Origin: Marinirhabdus sp050859505
Lineage (GTDB): Bacteria > Bacteroidota > Bacteroidia > Flavobacteriales > Flavobacteriaceae
Assembly (NCBI RefSeq): GCF_050859505.1
Contig: NZ_CP193934.1
Location: 930,001-994,000 of the forward strand
Direction of reading: 5' to 3'
DNA: 64,000 bases
Shown here: positions 17,465-26,554 of the stretch, piece by piece
Layout of the letters: every line of letters begins with the position of its first letter
How positions within the stretch are numbered: the stretch's first letter is position 1
Position numbers and translations under genes: made by a program
Notes under the pieces: model-generated
The model's input: only the letters and a program-made list of their open reading frames with translations
Told to the model about the DNA's origin: nothing
The model's database searches: none

Positions 17465-18511
17465 ATGAAAGACTTAAAATATCTAGCCGCGTATTCCATT
17501 CCCTTGGCGGCTATTCTTGGACTTTTTCTGAAAGGAAACTGGGCTTTTTTTACACCAATTTTTGCCTTTGTCATTATTCCAATCTTTGAGTTGCTTTTAC
17601 CTGTTAAAACTGAAAATCTGAATGCAGAAGAAGTTACGATAAAACTAAAAAATCCTTTTTTCGATCTGTTGTTGTATCTTAATCTACCATTAGTATTTGG
17701 TATTGTAGGATGGTTTTTGTGGAGCCTTAGCTGGTTTGAGTATTCTACGGCCGAGTTGGTTGGTTTAACAATTTCTGTAGGAATTGCCGTGGGCGGCAAC
17801 GGTATAAATGTGGCCCACGAACTTGGACATCGTAAAACACGCTGGGAAAAGATACTAGCAAAAATTTTATTGATTCCTGCTTTATATATGCACTTTTACG
17901 TAGAGCACAATTATGGCCATCATCTAAATGCTGCCACTGCCGAAGACCCTGCAAGTGCACGTTACAATCAAACCGTATATTCATTTTGGTTTACGTCTAT
18001 GTTTCGGCAATACGCAAGTGCCTGGAAAATACAATTAGATTTACTGAAACGTGCCAACAAAACCTTTTTCAGCATTCAGAATGATATGTTGTTTTATACC
18101 ATCATTCAGCTATTGTATTTAGGAATTATTGCTTACTTACTGGGACCTTTTGCCGCTGGCATCGCAATAGGCATAGGCATTACCAGCGCTATTTTGTTAG
18201 AAACCATTAATTATATTGAACATTATGGTCTAAGCCGCAACAAAACAAAAAGTGGTCGTTATGAGCGTGTGAGTGAAGTTCATTCCTGGAACAGCAACCA
18301 CGTGATGGGTCGTGTAATCCTTTACGAACTCACCCGGCATAGTGACCATCATTTTAAGTCTACCAAAAAGTACCAAACCTTAGAATATCATGATATAAGT
18401 CCGCAAATGCCTTTTGGGTATCCTACTTCTATGCTATTGTCTTTGGTGCCACCCTTATGGTTTGCGATTATGAATAAGCGGATTCCGTTGGAGATGAGAC
18501 CCGCTGGATAA
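17465..18511 (+). CDS. alkB: Alkane 1-monooxygenase (AlkB-type integral-membrane di-iron hydroxylase)
   Basis: 348 residues with about six hydrophobic membrane segments. AlkB hydroxylates the terminal carbon of medium-chain alkanes using O2 and electrons from rubredoxin. All the expected histidine boxes are present: HELGH (118-122), EHNYGHH (147-153), the AlkB-specific NYIEHYGL (249-256) and RHSDHH (291-296). These separate it from generic fatty-acid desaturases. No rubredoxin, rubredoxin reductase or alcohol dehydrogenase gene is nearby, so electron partners must lie elsewhere. It is preceded by the inverted repeat at 17282-17356. Homologues in Flavobacteria may have other hydrophobic substrates. 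Confidence 0.92.
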   Translation: MKDLKYLAAYSIPLAAILGLFLKGNWAFFTPIFAFVIIPIFELLLPVKTENLNAEEVTIKLKNPFFDLLLYLNLPLVFGIVGWFLWSLSWFEYSTAELVGLTISVGIAVGGNGINVAHELGHRKTRWEKILAKILLIPALYMHFYVEHNYGHHLNAATAEDPASARYNQTVYSFWFTSMFRQYASAWKIQLDLLKRANKTFFSIQNDMLFYTIIQLLYLGIIAYLLGPFAAGIAIGIGITSAILLETINYIEHYGLSRNKTKSGRYERVSEVHSWNSNHVMGRVILYELTRHSDHHFKSTKKYQTLEYHDISPQMPFGYPTSMLLSLVPPLWFAIMNKRIPLEMRPAG

Positions 18512-18585
18512 ATTCCAAGCTCAAAAAAACAAACCCGCCTGCCTCTTATATTTTAAATATGTGGCGGGCAGGTCCCAAAAAAAGC

Positions 18586-20041
18586 TTATTCTACAACTAT
18601 TCTAACGGATTCAGAAATACCTTCCGCATAAATTTCAACTAGATAAACTCCAGCTTTTAGGTTTTCGTCCACCGCAACAGTGTTGGTATTGAAATAGTCT
18701 ACTGTAACAATTTGTCTTCCTAAAAGATCGACAATGTTAACGGTAATGCGTGGTTGGCTTTCAGTAAAAGAGATGTTGAAGATTCCTTTGTTTGGGTTGG
18801 GGTAGAGTTTGAATAAATGACTTTTTTCAAAATTGATAGTACTCAAAACAGAGCCATCATCATAAATAGAAACTTTTCCTCTAGAACTGTTATTAATATA
18901 ACTTGATTGCCCGTTGCCAATTCTAGTTCCCGCTTCATTCAAGGCGATTTTGTATCCCAATCCGCCTAAGGTCGTGTTTTTTTTGGTGCCAATCCCCACC
19001 GTCGAATGTATAAAGACTTGCAGAATCAATATCTGCAATAGCGATGGTACTCCCATCACCACTTAGCTCTAAAGAACCGCCAAAGTAGAAACTTTCTGAA
19101 GTACCCGTAATAGGCGTTCCAATTAAACTCCATTGATCATTCTCAAATTGAAAAATTCGAACCTGTCCCTTCTCGTTATTTTGATCATAATTATAAGCAC
19201 CAACTGCAAGAATACTTCCGTCATTATTTAGGTTAATAGAACAGCCTGCTTCTGGTGGGAATAAGCCCAATCTATCCCCTGGATTCTCTCCAAAAATAGC
19301 TCCGCCTACCTGTTGCCAAATATTGTTTTGTAATGTAAGTGTCCGAACTTTGCCTGCAAACATTGTGCTCTCGCTATTTATTGGTTCTGCAACCGCAATT
19401 ACGGTACCATTCGCTGCAATAGACACAGACATTGTAGTGCCATCTGGACTATTAATATCTTGCCCTATTTGAACCCAGTCCGTCCCTTGCAGTTCATAAA
19501 CACGAGCATATCCATTCTCTACAGTTACGGGATTAATTTTCGTTGCGCTAACGATAATTCGATCTCCAGCGGCAGTTATGTCGACACTCGCACCAAGTTT
19601 ATCGTTTTCATTATCTCCCAGGATTGTTTGCCCTAATTGAATCCAACTCCCATTTTGAAGCTCAAAAACACGCACAGCTCCTTCATTGGGAACATTTACA
19701 TTAGAAAAAGGATTCCCAAAAACAAATCTGTTTCCTTCTGCATTTAGACGTACATTTCCAATATTTCCTGAATTAGCTGTGCCAAATACTCCCGGCACAG
19801 TTTGTCCAATTTGAGACCAACTACCCTCTGTAAATTCATAAACCTGAACTTCTCCGCTGTCATCATTATCTCGATCCCCATTAAAACTAGCAATTCTATT
19901 TCCTGATGCATTTAAAGAAACATCGGCCCCATAAAAATCCCCTTCGGTAGGTCCAATTATATCTGTCCCAACCTGCACCCATTGTGCAAAGCTTAGTGTT
20001 GAAACAAGTAGAAAAATATATAGAAACGCTAATTTTTTCAT
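18586..20041 (-). pseudogene. Frameshifted T9SS-exported FG-GAP-like repeat protein
   Basis: Two overlapping frames together make one protein. The first, from ATG 20041, has signal peptide MKKLAFLYIFLLVSTLSFA and several repeats of the form 'GxRIxxGxxxN...GxVxVFELQxxxWxQxGxxIxG'. It runs off frame at a run of eight bases (T on the plus strand, 18977-18984) and stops at 18935. The other frame continues the same repeat (GGLGYKIALNEAGTRIGNG) and ends in a T9SS type A sorting domain (LYPNPNKGIFNISF ... GVYLVEIYAEG). Removing one A from the coding-strand A8 tract restores a single protein of about 480 residues, like its intact neighbour. It could be a true mutation, a sequencing error in a homopolymer, or phase variation. 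Confidence 0.82.
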
Positions 20042-20132
20042 CTTTAAATTTTTTGCGAAGATATTAAATACATTGATTAGCTATTACCTAAGAGAAGTGG
20101 TTTCTAAAAGAAATAAAAGCCGCCAATGTTAT

Positions 20133-21641
20133 TTATTCTATTAAAATTCTAACGGTTTCTGAAACACTATTTGCTAAGATTTCAACCAAATAAACACCTG
20201 TTTTCAAATTTCCATTTACTTTAATTGTATTGGTCTTAAAATAATCTATATTAACTACTTGTCTTCCTAAAAGATCGACAATGTTAACAGTTACGCGCTG
20301 TTGAATTTCAGTAAAAGAGATGTTGAAGATTCCTTTGTTTGGGTTAGGGAAGACAACAAATTGTGAGAACGCCTCACTAGGTCCAGAGACCGAAAGAATG
20401 TTCTCATTTTTAAAAACCTTAGCTTGCCCTGAACTATCTCCGTTGGCATCTGAAAAAGGGGCTCCTATAACCACAAGATTTCCCAAGCTATTCATTGCAA
20501 CTCCCATACCGGCCTGATCTTCATTATTTTCGCCATAGATTGAATTATCAACTTGTTCCCAATTCCCATTTATATATCGAAATATTCTTACAATACCCTT
20601 TTGAAGATCGGTTGGATTATTTGCCCTACCACCAGCAACCAAAATAGTTCCTTCTGAATTTAAGTCGACCGAAACTCCCAATGCTTCAAAATCTTCCCCT
20701 AGTATTTCTGTGCCTAACTGTGTCCAATTAGCCCCGTTCAATTCAAAAACCTTAACCTGTCCAGAAAAAGGTTTAATTCCATTGTGCAATCTTGCTCCTA
20801 TGGCTATTCTAGTTCCAGAAGTATTCAAGTTTATTGCTTCTCCAAACCCATCCAATTCAGCTTCCCCTACAATGTCTTCTCCTACCTGCTGCCATGTTGC
20901 GCCTTGCAACTCAAACATTCGGACTATTCCATTACCTGATCCCAAACTCGGACTGTTGTTCTTGGCGAAACCAACAGCTATCATATTTCCTATGCCATTA
21001 ATTGCTACGTCTGATCCTCCAGCGAAATATTCTGTTTCACCTTCAATATCATTTCCTAACTGAGTCCAATTGGCTCCGTCATATTCATAAACTCTGGCTT
21101 GACCTGAACCGGTTCCATTATCACTATTTCCGCTACTGCCTATAATAATTCTTGTTCCATCATTGTTTATAGATACAGACCATCCTGATAAATCTTGACT
21201 ATTTTCACCCTCAATTGTACTGCCTAATTGTACCCAAGCTGTTCCATTAAATTCAAAAACTCGTGTAGCGCCTGGAATAATTAAACCATTTACATAGAAC
21301 GGAGCACCAACAACAAGTCTTGTTCCTGTAGCGCTTAAGTCAATATCCCAGCCAAATTTTTCGCCAAAACTCCCCGTTGTTTCTCCTAAAAGGTCACTTC
21401 CTAGTTGTTGCCAGGTATTATTCTGAAGCTGATAAACCTTTACTTGTCCATTCTCGAATCCAGCAAAGTCATTAAGGCGGGCTCCTACAGCAATTATATT
21501 TCCTGTTTCGTTCATGGCCACTGTTTTTCCAAATTCATCTGAAGTCGCATCTCCCAAAAAAGTCGTTCCAATTTGTGCCCATTGAGAATTACACGTGATT
21601 GTAATTGACACAAATAAAAGTATAAGTAGTGTGTTTCTCAT
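20133..21641 (-). CDS. T9SS type A sorting domain protein with FG-GAP-like repeats
   Basis: 502 residues. A signal peptide (MRNTLLILLFVSITITCNS) is followed by about seven repeats of 50-60 residues that contain 'GxxIAVGAxxN' and 'GQVKVFELxGxxWxQLGxxIxGE'. This suggests a beta-propeller or integrin-alpha-like fold. The final 80 residues are a Por-secretion C-terminal sorting domain (VFPNPNKGIFNISF ... GVYLVEILANSVSETVRILIE), which directs export through the type IX system and anchoring or release at the cell surface. It is the intact paralogue of the broken gene immediately downstream, probably by tandem duplication. Ligand and function are unknown. Confidence 0.87.
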   Translation of the reverse strand: MRNTLLILLFVSITITCNSQWAQIGTTFLGDATSDEFGKTVAMNETGNIIAVGARLNDFAGFENGQVKVYQLQNNTWQQLGSDLLGETTGSFGEKFGWDIDLSATGTRLVVGAPFYVNGLIIPGATRVFEFNGTAWVQLGSTIEGENSQDLSGWSVSINNDGTRIIIGSSGNSDNGTGSGQARVYEYDGANWTQLGNDIEGETEYFAGGSDVAINGIGNMIAVGFAKNNSPSLGSGNGIVRMFELQGATWQQVGEDIVGEAELDGFGEAINLNTSGTRIAIGARLHNGIKPFSGQVKVFELNGANWTQLGTEILGEDFEALGVSVDLNSEGTILVAGGRANNPTDLQKGIVRIFRYINGNWEQVDNSIYGENNEDQAGMGVAMNSLGNLVVIGAPFSDANGDSSGQAKVFKNENILSVSGPSEAFSQFVVFPNPNKGIFNISFTEIQQRVTVNIVDLLGRQVVNIDYFKTNTIKVNGNLKTGVYLVEILANSVSETVRILIE

Positions 21642-21753
21642 TAAATTTAGTTTAGGTTAATTTGCAATTTAAGCAACAACAATTATTCCAAAAATATCTC
21701 TCTTTCGCTGTAAAAGATACGAATTGGTTCAAAATAATCATTAACAGTTTCTG

Positions 21754-21761
21754 TACCTTTG
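21754..21761 (+). promoter_or_regulatory. -7 element (TACCTTTG), likely gltX promoter
   Basis: A perfect TAnnTTTG about 90 bases before the gltX ATG, giving a leader of roughly 85 bases. No well-placed -33 TTG was seen. The leader contains a GC-richer stretch near 21799-21835 that looks like a fragment of a dispersed intergenic repeat. Confidence 0.45.
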
Positions 21762-21852
21762 CTGCCTATTTAAAGTGCTGAAATTTTAATAAGTTTCTCG
21801 CCGAAGTTTATCCTGAGGTAACTCGAAGGGCGGGAAAGAAAAAATATAATTT

Positions 21853-23364
21853 ATGTCTCAAAAAGTTCGCGTACGTTTTGCTCCTAGTCCAACCGGTCCT
21901 TTACATATTGGTGGAGTTCGGACAGCTTTATTCAACTATTTATTTGCCAAGAAACACGGTGGTGATTTTATTATTAGAATTGAAGATACCGACCAAAGCC
22001 GCTACGTCGAGGGTGCCGAAGACTATATTATTGAAGCCTTAAACTGGTTGAATATGCAAGCAGACGAAGGTCCCGTTTCTGGCGGCAATTTTGGTCCCTA
22101 CAGACAAAGTGAGCGCAAGGGTTTATACCGAAATTATGCAGATCAACTCCTGAATAGTGGTAATGCATATTACGCTTTTGATACTTCCGAAGCACTGGAT
22201 GCGCATAGAAAACAACACGAAGAAGAAGGTAAAACATTTATCTATAATTGGCACAACCGTCTCAAACTAGATAACTCCTTGGCCCTTTCTGAAACTGAAG
22301 TAAGGGCAAAATTAGACGCTGGCGAAGACTATGTTATCCGTTTTAAAACACCACAAGACGAGACCTTACCACTAACTGATATGGTGCGAGGTACTATGCA
22401 GATTGATACGAATGTATTAGATGATAAAGTGCTCTTCAAAAGCGACGGCATGCCAACCTATCACCTGGCAAATATTGTAGATGATCATTTAATGGAAATT
22501 AGCCACGTAATTCGTGGGGAAGAATGGTTGCCTTCACTGGCACTACACATATTGTTATACCGCGCTTTTGGTTGGGATGCCCCACAATTTGCGCACCTCC
22601 CCTTATTAATGAAGCCTGTGGGTAAAGGAAAACTAAGCAAGCGAGATGGTGATAAAATGGGCTTTCCTGTATTTCCGCTAGAGTGGAAAACAGCAGAGGG
22701 CGATACTTTCTCAGGCTACCGAGAAGATGGTTATTTACCTGAAGCCGTTCTAAATATGCTCGCCTTTTTAGGCTGGAACCCTGGAACGGAACAGGAAATT
22801 TTCAGCCTGGCAGAATTAACCGCTGCTTTTGAATTGGAACGCGTAAACAAATCGGGGGCAAAGTTCGATCCTGAAAAAACAAAGTGGTTCCAACATCACT
22901 ACTTACAGGAGATGGACGAAGGGGTTTTGACAGCTCAGTTTAAAAAGTTTTTAGACGAGAAAGGTGTTTCGCACTCCGTTGATGTTTCAGTTATTGTTCC
23001 TCTATTGAAAGAGCGCGCTACCTTTGTGCAAGATCTTTGGGAACAGGGCAGTTTCTTCTTTGAGGCACCTTCAACCTATGACGAAAAAGCATCCAAAAAA
23101 GCCTTTAAAGAAGATACTTTGGAACTACTTCAGAAAGTTGTGGAGCTATTAAATGCTACGGAAGACTTTTCAGCAACAAATATTTCAGACAATATAAAAG
23201 GGTGGATTACCAGCAACGAAATTAGTTTTGGTAAAGTAATGATGCCTTTACGACTAGCTTTGGTGGGCGAAATGAAAGGCCCGGATGTGTTTGAGATTAT
23301 TTCAATTTTAGGGAAAAAAGAGGCGGTTGCCCGTGTTGACGCGGCGGTTGTTTTTATGGCGTAA
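21853..23364 (+). CDS. gltX: Glutamate--tRNA ligase
   Basis: 503 residues, a class I aminoacyl-tRNA synthetase charging tRNA-Glu in the cytoplasm. The HIGH motif appears as PTGPLHIGGVRTALFNY (HIGG form) and the KMSKS loop as GKLSKRDGDK. IRIEDTDQSRYVEGAE and the anticodon-binding C-terminal helical region are also present. A separate GlnRS is encoded at 26555-28234, so this enzyme is expected to be discriminating rather than also charging tRNA-Gln. It stands alone between a T9SS gene and an outer-membrane protein gene. Confidence 0.97.
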   Translation: MSQKVRVRFAPSPTGPLHIGGVRTALFNYLFAKKHGGDFIIRIEDTDQSRYVEGAEDYIIEALNWLNMQADEGPVSGGNFGPYRQSERKGLYRNYADQLLNSGNAYYAFDTSEALDAHRKQHEEEGKTFIYNWHNRLKLDNSLALSETEVRAKLDAGEDYVIRFKTPQDETLPLTDMVRGTMQIDTNVLDDKVLFKSDGMPTYHLANIVDDHLMEISHVIRGEEWLPSLALHILLYRAFGWDAPQFAHLPLLMKPVGKGKLSKRDGDKMGFPVFPLEWKTAEGDTFSGYREDGYLPEAVLNMLAFLGWNPGTEQEIFSLAELTAAFELERVNKSGAKFDPEKTKWFQHHYLQEMDEGVLTAQFKKFLDEKGVSHSVDVSVIVPLLKERATFVQDLWEQGSFFFEAPSTYDEKASKKAFKEDTLELLQKVVELLNATEDFSATNISDNIKGWITSNEISFGKVMMPLRLALVGEMKGPDVFEIISILGKKEAVARVDAAVVFMA

Positions 23365-23391
23365 TAACTTGTTTTTAAAAAGGTCTGAAAC

Positions 23392-24069
23392 CTAAAAATA
23401 AACGACCGCCATTAGTACAATGGTCGAGCTATTTCCTTTGAAGGGATCGCCAGAAGGATTTTCCAGATTTTGGTCGTTCAGTTTATTAAACATATTGGTA
23501 ACCCCATATTGATATTGTGCACTTAGCCTAAAACTTTCCAAACCTACGGTAGCTCCACCCATTACGTGAAAATTTATTGGACTTATGTCTTCAATATCTT
23601 GAGCCCGCAGCGTTGTATATCCGTCCAGAATATAATTTTCTAACCGCTCGCTATCTACTTTCATATTCCCGTTTACATTCAGGATTGGTCCAAATTCTAT
23701 ACTAAAATGATGCTTTACAATATTATAACTCCCTAGAAAATTAAGCTGCACATTGGGAATTGTATAGGTGATAAATTGTTTCTCAAAAGGTGAGTTGGCC
23801 AGATTAGACCCTAAAACCCCAACTTTATTACTAAAAAAAGTTAATCCATAAATAAGATCAAAATCATTTCTAAAAGACCCTCTCGTAGTAAACCCGGCAG
23901 CAAAACCCGTTTGTCGCTCGGTCACAAAATTGGAGGTATTAATGTCGAATAAAGAGACTCCTCCTTGTATACCTATGCGATTGTAATCGTTATAATTCCG
24001 TTGAGCTAGGACCGATGTAGCGAGTAAGACTGTAACAGCAAGGAAAAGGAATGTTTTTAAACGCGTCAT
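23392..24069 (-). CDS. Outer-membrane beta-barrel (porin family, PorT-like) protein
   Basis: 225 residues. The signal peptide MTRLKTFLFLAVTVLLATSVLA ends at AQ. It is followed by alternating-hydrophobicity strands characteristic of the OMP_b-brl_2 family of 8-stranded Bacteroidota barrels, and the chain ends in the aromatic VVYF expected of barrel proteins recognised by BAM. No ligand can be assigned. It is convergent with gltX with only 27 bases between them, and divergent from the SPFH gene. Confidence 0.8.
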   Translation of the reverse strand: MTRLKTFLFLAVTVLLATSVLAQRNYNDYNRIGIQGGVSLFDINTSNFVTERQTGFAAGFTTRGSFRNDFDLIYGLTFFSNKVGVLGSNLANSPFEKQFITYTIPNVQLNFLGSYNIVKHHFSIEFGPILNVNGNMKVDSERLENYILDGYTTLRAQDIEDISPINFHVMGGATVGLESFRLSAQYQYGVTNMFNKLNDQNLENPSGDPFKGNSSTIVLMAVVYF

Positions 24070-24146
24070 GAGGATGTAATTTTGAAACCAAAAATAGCTT
24101 TATTTTCGTATCTTGAACGGAATATATTAACTAATATTTTTACATC

Positions 24147-25136
24147 ATGAATGTAGCGCTTATTTTATTGTTTCCCCTTGGGATTATTATTTTCTTCTTA
24201 TTACTTTCCTCTTTTTTTGTAGTAAAGCAACAAACAGCAGCACTTATTGAAAACTTCGGAAAGTTTAGCAGCATTAGGACTTCTGGACTTCAATTCAAAA
24301 TTCCGGTCGTGCAACGCATTTCAGGACGGGTGAATTTAAAAATTCAGCAACTGGATGTACTTGTTGAAACAAAAACGAAAGACGACGTATTCGTAAAGCT
24401 GAAAATTTCGGTACAATTTCAAATAATTCGTGAAAAGGTGTATGAAGCTTTTTATAAACTTCAGAACCCGCACGATCAAATTACATCGTATGTCTTTGAC
24501 GTGGTACGTGCCGAAGTTCCTAAAATGAAACTGGACGATGTTTTTGAACGTAAAGATGATATTGCCATCGCCGTAAAGTCTGAACTGAACGAAGCGATGA
24601 GCGACTACGGGTACGACATTATAAAAACTCTGGTTACCGATATTGACCCAGATGTACAAGTAAAAGCAGCAATGAACCGAATTAACGCTGCTGAACGTGA
24701 AAAAGTTGCCGCAGAATACGAAGCAGAAGCAGAGCGTATTAAAATAGTTGCAAAAGCTCGTGCAGAAGCCGAAAGCAAGCGTTTACAAGGACAAGGTATT
24801 GCAGACCAGCGTCGTGAAATTGCTCGCGGACTAGAAGAAAGTGTGGACGTATTAAACAATGTAGGAATTAATTCCCAAGAAGCTAGTGCGTTAATTGTTG
24901 TAACACAACATTACGATACATTACAAAGTATTGGGGAAGCAACCAATACCAATTTAATTTTACTTCCTAATTCTCCCCAGGCGGGAAGCAATATGTTGAA
25001 CGATATGATTGCCAGTTTTGTAGCCAGCAACCAGATTGGAGAAGAGATGAAAAAGACCAACGCTGCTAAAGGTATAGGTTCCAAAACCAGAAAGCGTACG
25101 CCACCACCAGAAAGAGATGAGGATGTACAGTACTAA
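24147..25136 (+). CDS. SPFH/Band 7 (stomatin/HflK-like) membrane protein
   Basis: 329 residues. A single N-terminal transmembrane helix (about 3-27) precedes the SPFH domain (VVKQQTAALIENFGKFSSIRTSGLQFKIP ... VRAEVPKMKLDDVFERKDDIA). A long Glu/Ala-rich coiled coil with the EREKVAAEYEAEAERIKIVAKARAEAES pattern follows, and then a short C-terminal tail. Such proteins oligomerise in membrane microdomains and modulate proteases or transporters. No NfeD or HflC partner lies beside it, so it more resembles the stand-alone stomatin group. A strong terminator follows about 117 bases downstream. Confidence 0.88.
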   Translation: MNVALILLFPLGIIIFFLLLSSFFVVKQQTAALIENFGKFSSIRTSGLQFKIPVVQRISGRVNLKIQQLDVLVETKTKDDVFVKLKISVQFQIIREKVYEAFYKLQNPHDQITSYVFDVVRAEVPKMKLDDVFERKDDIAIAVKSELNEAMSDYGYDIIKTLVTDIDPDVQVKAAMNRINAAEREKVAAEYEAEAERIKIVAKARAEAESKRLQGQGIADQRREIARGLEESVDVLNNVGINSQEASALIVVTQHYDTLQSIGEATNTNLILLPNSPQAGSNMLNDMIASFVASNQIGEEMKKTNAAKGIGSKTRKRTPPPERDEDVQY

Positions 25137-25253
25137 TCATCTTGTAAGGCAGTGATATAGTACACAGCATACTGAACCTAGTATATGTTTGGGGTCTCTA
25201 ACTCGTGTGTGTTTAATATCATTTAATTCCTCCTATCGTTAATATGGCCGATA

Positions 25254-25290
25254 AAAAAAGCCCGATTTCTAATAGAAATCGGGCTTTTTT
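25254..25290. terminator. Bidirectional rho-independent terminator after the SPFH gene
   Basis: An 11-bp core stem (GCCCGATTTCT pairing with AGAAATCGGGC) with a 3-base loop, flanked by A-run and T-run arms. It separates the convergent SPFH gene and the small-protein gene at 25308. Confidence 0.93.
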
Positions 25291-25307
25291 GTTTGGAATA
25301 CACTTGC

Positions 25308-25553
25308 TTAGTACTCTTTATATTTTTGAAGCAATCTGCCTATCGCAAAAGAAGCTAAAGGCGTAAGTAGTTTAATTAGAACGGCACTGGTTGCAACGCC
25401 ACCTAAAACTGCTGTGGCAATTTTACCAGGTGTTAAACTATCTTTAGCCTCGTTCAAGCTTAACTTTAATTCCTCTTTATCAATCTCGGATCGTAAATAG
25501 GCTCGTTTTATATCTTGATCCAGCTCTTCAAATGTCGTGTATTTTTTTTTCAT
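25308..25553 (-). CDS. Small conserved flavobacterial protein (DUF6327-like)
   Basis: 81 residues. The N-terminal half is charged and helical (FEELDQDIKRAYLRSEIDKEELK), followed by a glycine/alanine-rich hydrophobic segment (GKIATAVLGGVATSAVLIKLLTPLASFAIG) that may dip into the membrane. I think it belongs to the flavobacterial DUF6327 family, but this is recall, not proof. It overlaps the holin-like gene by 4 bases (ATGA type) and is the third gene of a tight cassette with YtxH and the holin-like protein, so it is probably cotranslated with them. Confidence 0.75.
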   Translation of the reverse strand: MKKKYTTFEELDQDIKRAYLRSEIDKEELKLSLNEAKDSLTPGKIATAVLGGVATSAVLIKLLTPLASFAIGRLLQKYKEY

Positions 25554-25987
25554 GGTATCTCGTTTTCATTTGGCAGCTTCTTTTCATTGAAATCTTCAAA
25601 GGAAACATCATCATCAAACATATGCTCTTCTTTCTCTATATCTTCCACGACAAGCTCTGAAAATTTTGAAAGTATTGCTTTATCAATATGTTTTTTTCCG
25701 AAGAATAAAATTAGCAAAAACACTAATAAATAAACACCTGCTACGATAAAGAAACCGAATAACATACTATCTAAAATGCGTCCTAGCCACATAGCAATCC
25801 CGAAAGAAAAAAACATCAGGAACAGCATAAAGATACCTCCTAAAACCAACATATTGATTAAAGAAGTAGATAACTTCATGGCATGCTTAAAAAGGCGAAG
25901 TTTATAATACTCCGCCGAATTTTTAATGTATTCCTGCAGTTTGGTCCCCGATTCGCTCAGGTTTTCAGTTAGCATTTTAAAAGCCAT
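25550..25987 (-). CDS. Holin-X/DUF1469-like membrane protein (phage holin family, not phage-related here)
   Basis: 145 residues with an amphipathic N-terminal helix (LTENLSESGTKLQEYIKNSAEYYKLRLFKHA). Two strong transmembrane helices (about 45-68 and 77-98) and an acidic C-terminal tail follow. This layout is that of the small two-helix family often labelled phage holin family or DUF1469. There are no phage genes around it. It is embedded in a YtxH/small-protein cassette that in Bacteroidota is often linked to envelope or general stress. An alternative start is the ATG at 25975. Confidence 0.78.
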   Translation of the reverse strand: MAFKMLTENLSESGTKLQEYIKNSAEYYKLRLFKHAMKLSTSLINMLVLGGIFMLFLMFFSFGIAMWLGRILDSMLFGFFIVAGVYLLVFLLILFFGKKHIDKAILSKFSELVVEDIEKEEHMFDDDVSFEDFNEKKLPNENEIP

Positions 25988-25989
25988 AC

Positions 25990-26367
25990 TTAGACAGTTG
26001 CTTTTTTCACAGTAGATTTTACTTTATCTAAAGTTGCGTCTTTTTGCAACTTAGCATTTTGTTTACGCAACGCTTCTAGTTTGTCTTCCATTGCCAATAA
26101 AATATCATCTGCTTTGTGACTTGCTGATGATAGGGTATCATCTAATTTTTGCTGAAAATTATACTTTGCTTTTTGAGCTTGCTCGGTTAAATTAGATTTT
26201 GTATCGTGGTATTGTTTGTTTAATTTTTTCTGAGCTTTTTTGCGCTCTTTGTCAATTTTACTTCGCGTATTAGATCCTTTGTCTGGAGCGTATAAAATAC
26301 CTATTCCAGCACCTATTGCTGCTCCGGTTAGTAGTGCGAGTAAGGTTTGTCCTGTATTTGATGCCAT
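25990..26367 (-). CDS. YtxH domain-containing protein
   Basis: 125 residues from ATG 26367; a longer frame to 26406 is rejected because it would overlap the promoter. The N-terminus has the glycine-rich YtxH membrane segment (LLALLTGAAIGAGIGILYAPDKGSNTR), and the rest is a lysine/glutamine-rich helical coil (KAQKKLNKQYHDTKSNL ... KLEALRKQNAKLQKDA). YtxH proteins are general-stress proteins in Bacillus; their molecular role is unclear. First gene of a three-gene cassette, 2 bases before the holin-like gene. Confidence 0.85.
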   Translation of the reverse strand: MASNTGQTLLALLTGAAIGAGIGILYAPDKGSNTRSKIDKERKKAQKKLNKQYHDTKSNLTEQAQKAKYNFQQKLDDTLSSASHKADDILLAMEDKLEALRKQNAKLQKDATLDKVKSTVKKATV

Positions 26368-26403
26368 GTTCGTTGTTTTTAAGTTATTATTTGTTGTTTC
26401 TAA

Positions 26404-26411
26404 CAAAGATA
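26404..26411 (-). promoter_or_regulatory. -7 element (TATCTTTG) of the YtxH cassette promoter
   Basis: A perfect TAnnTTTG on the minus strand, 36 bases upstream of the YtxH start. The -33 box is not clear at the normal spacing. Confidence 0.5.
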
Positions 26412-26554
26412 GTTTAACAATCCTCTAAGCATTGTTAACAACCGGTTAATACCCAAATTACAAATGATAAAGATTTCTTAAAAACACTTAAACCCTGCCA
26501 AATTATCTTAAAGTTTTCAAAAAATAGAGGTCTTGTTTCTTAAAATTTAAGCTA

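Noticed and set aside
18977..18984. Programmed -1 ribosomal frameshift on the A8 tract
   Set aside because: The tract contains an A AAA AAA slippery heptamer, but joining the two frames needs a +1 shift or the loss of one A, so a -1 slip would not produce the fused protein.
25550..25987. Holin-like protein as a sign of prophage
   Set aside because: No other phage genes lie near, and the two-helix DUF1469-type family occurs commonly in non-phage stress cassettes.
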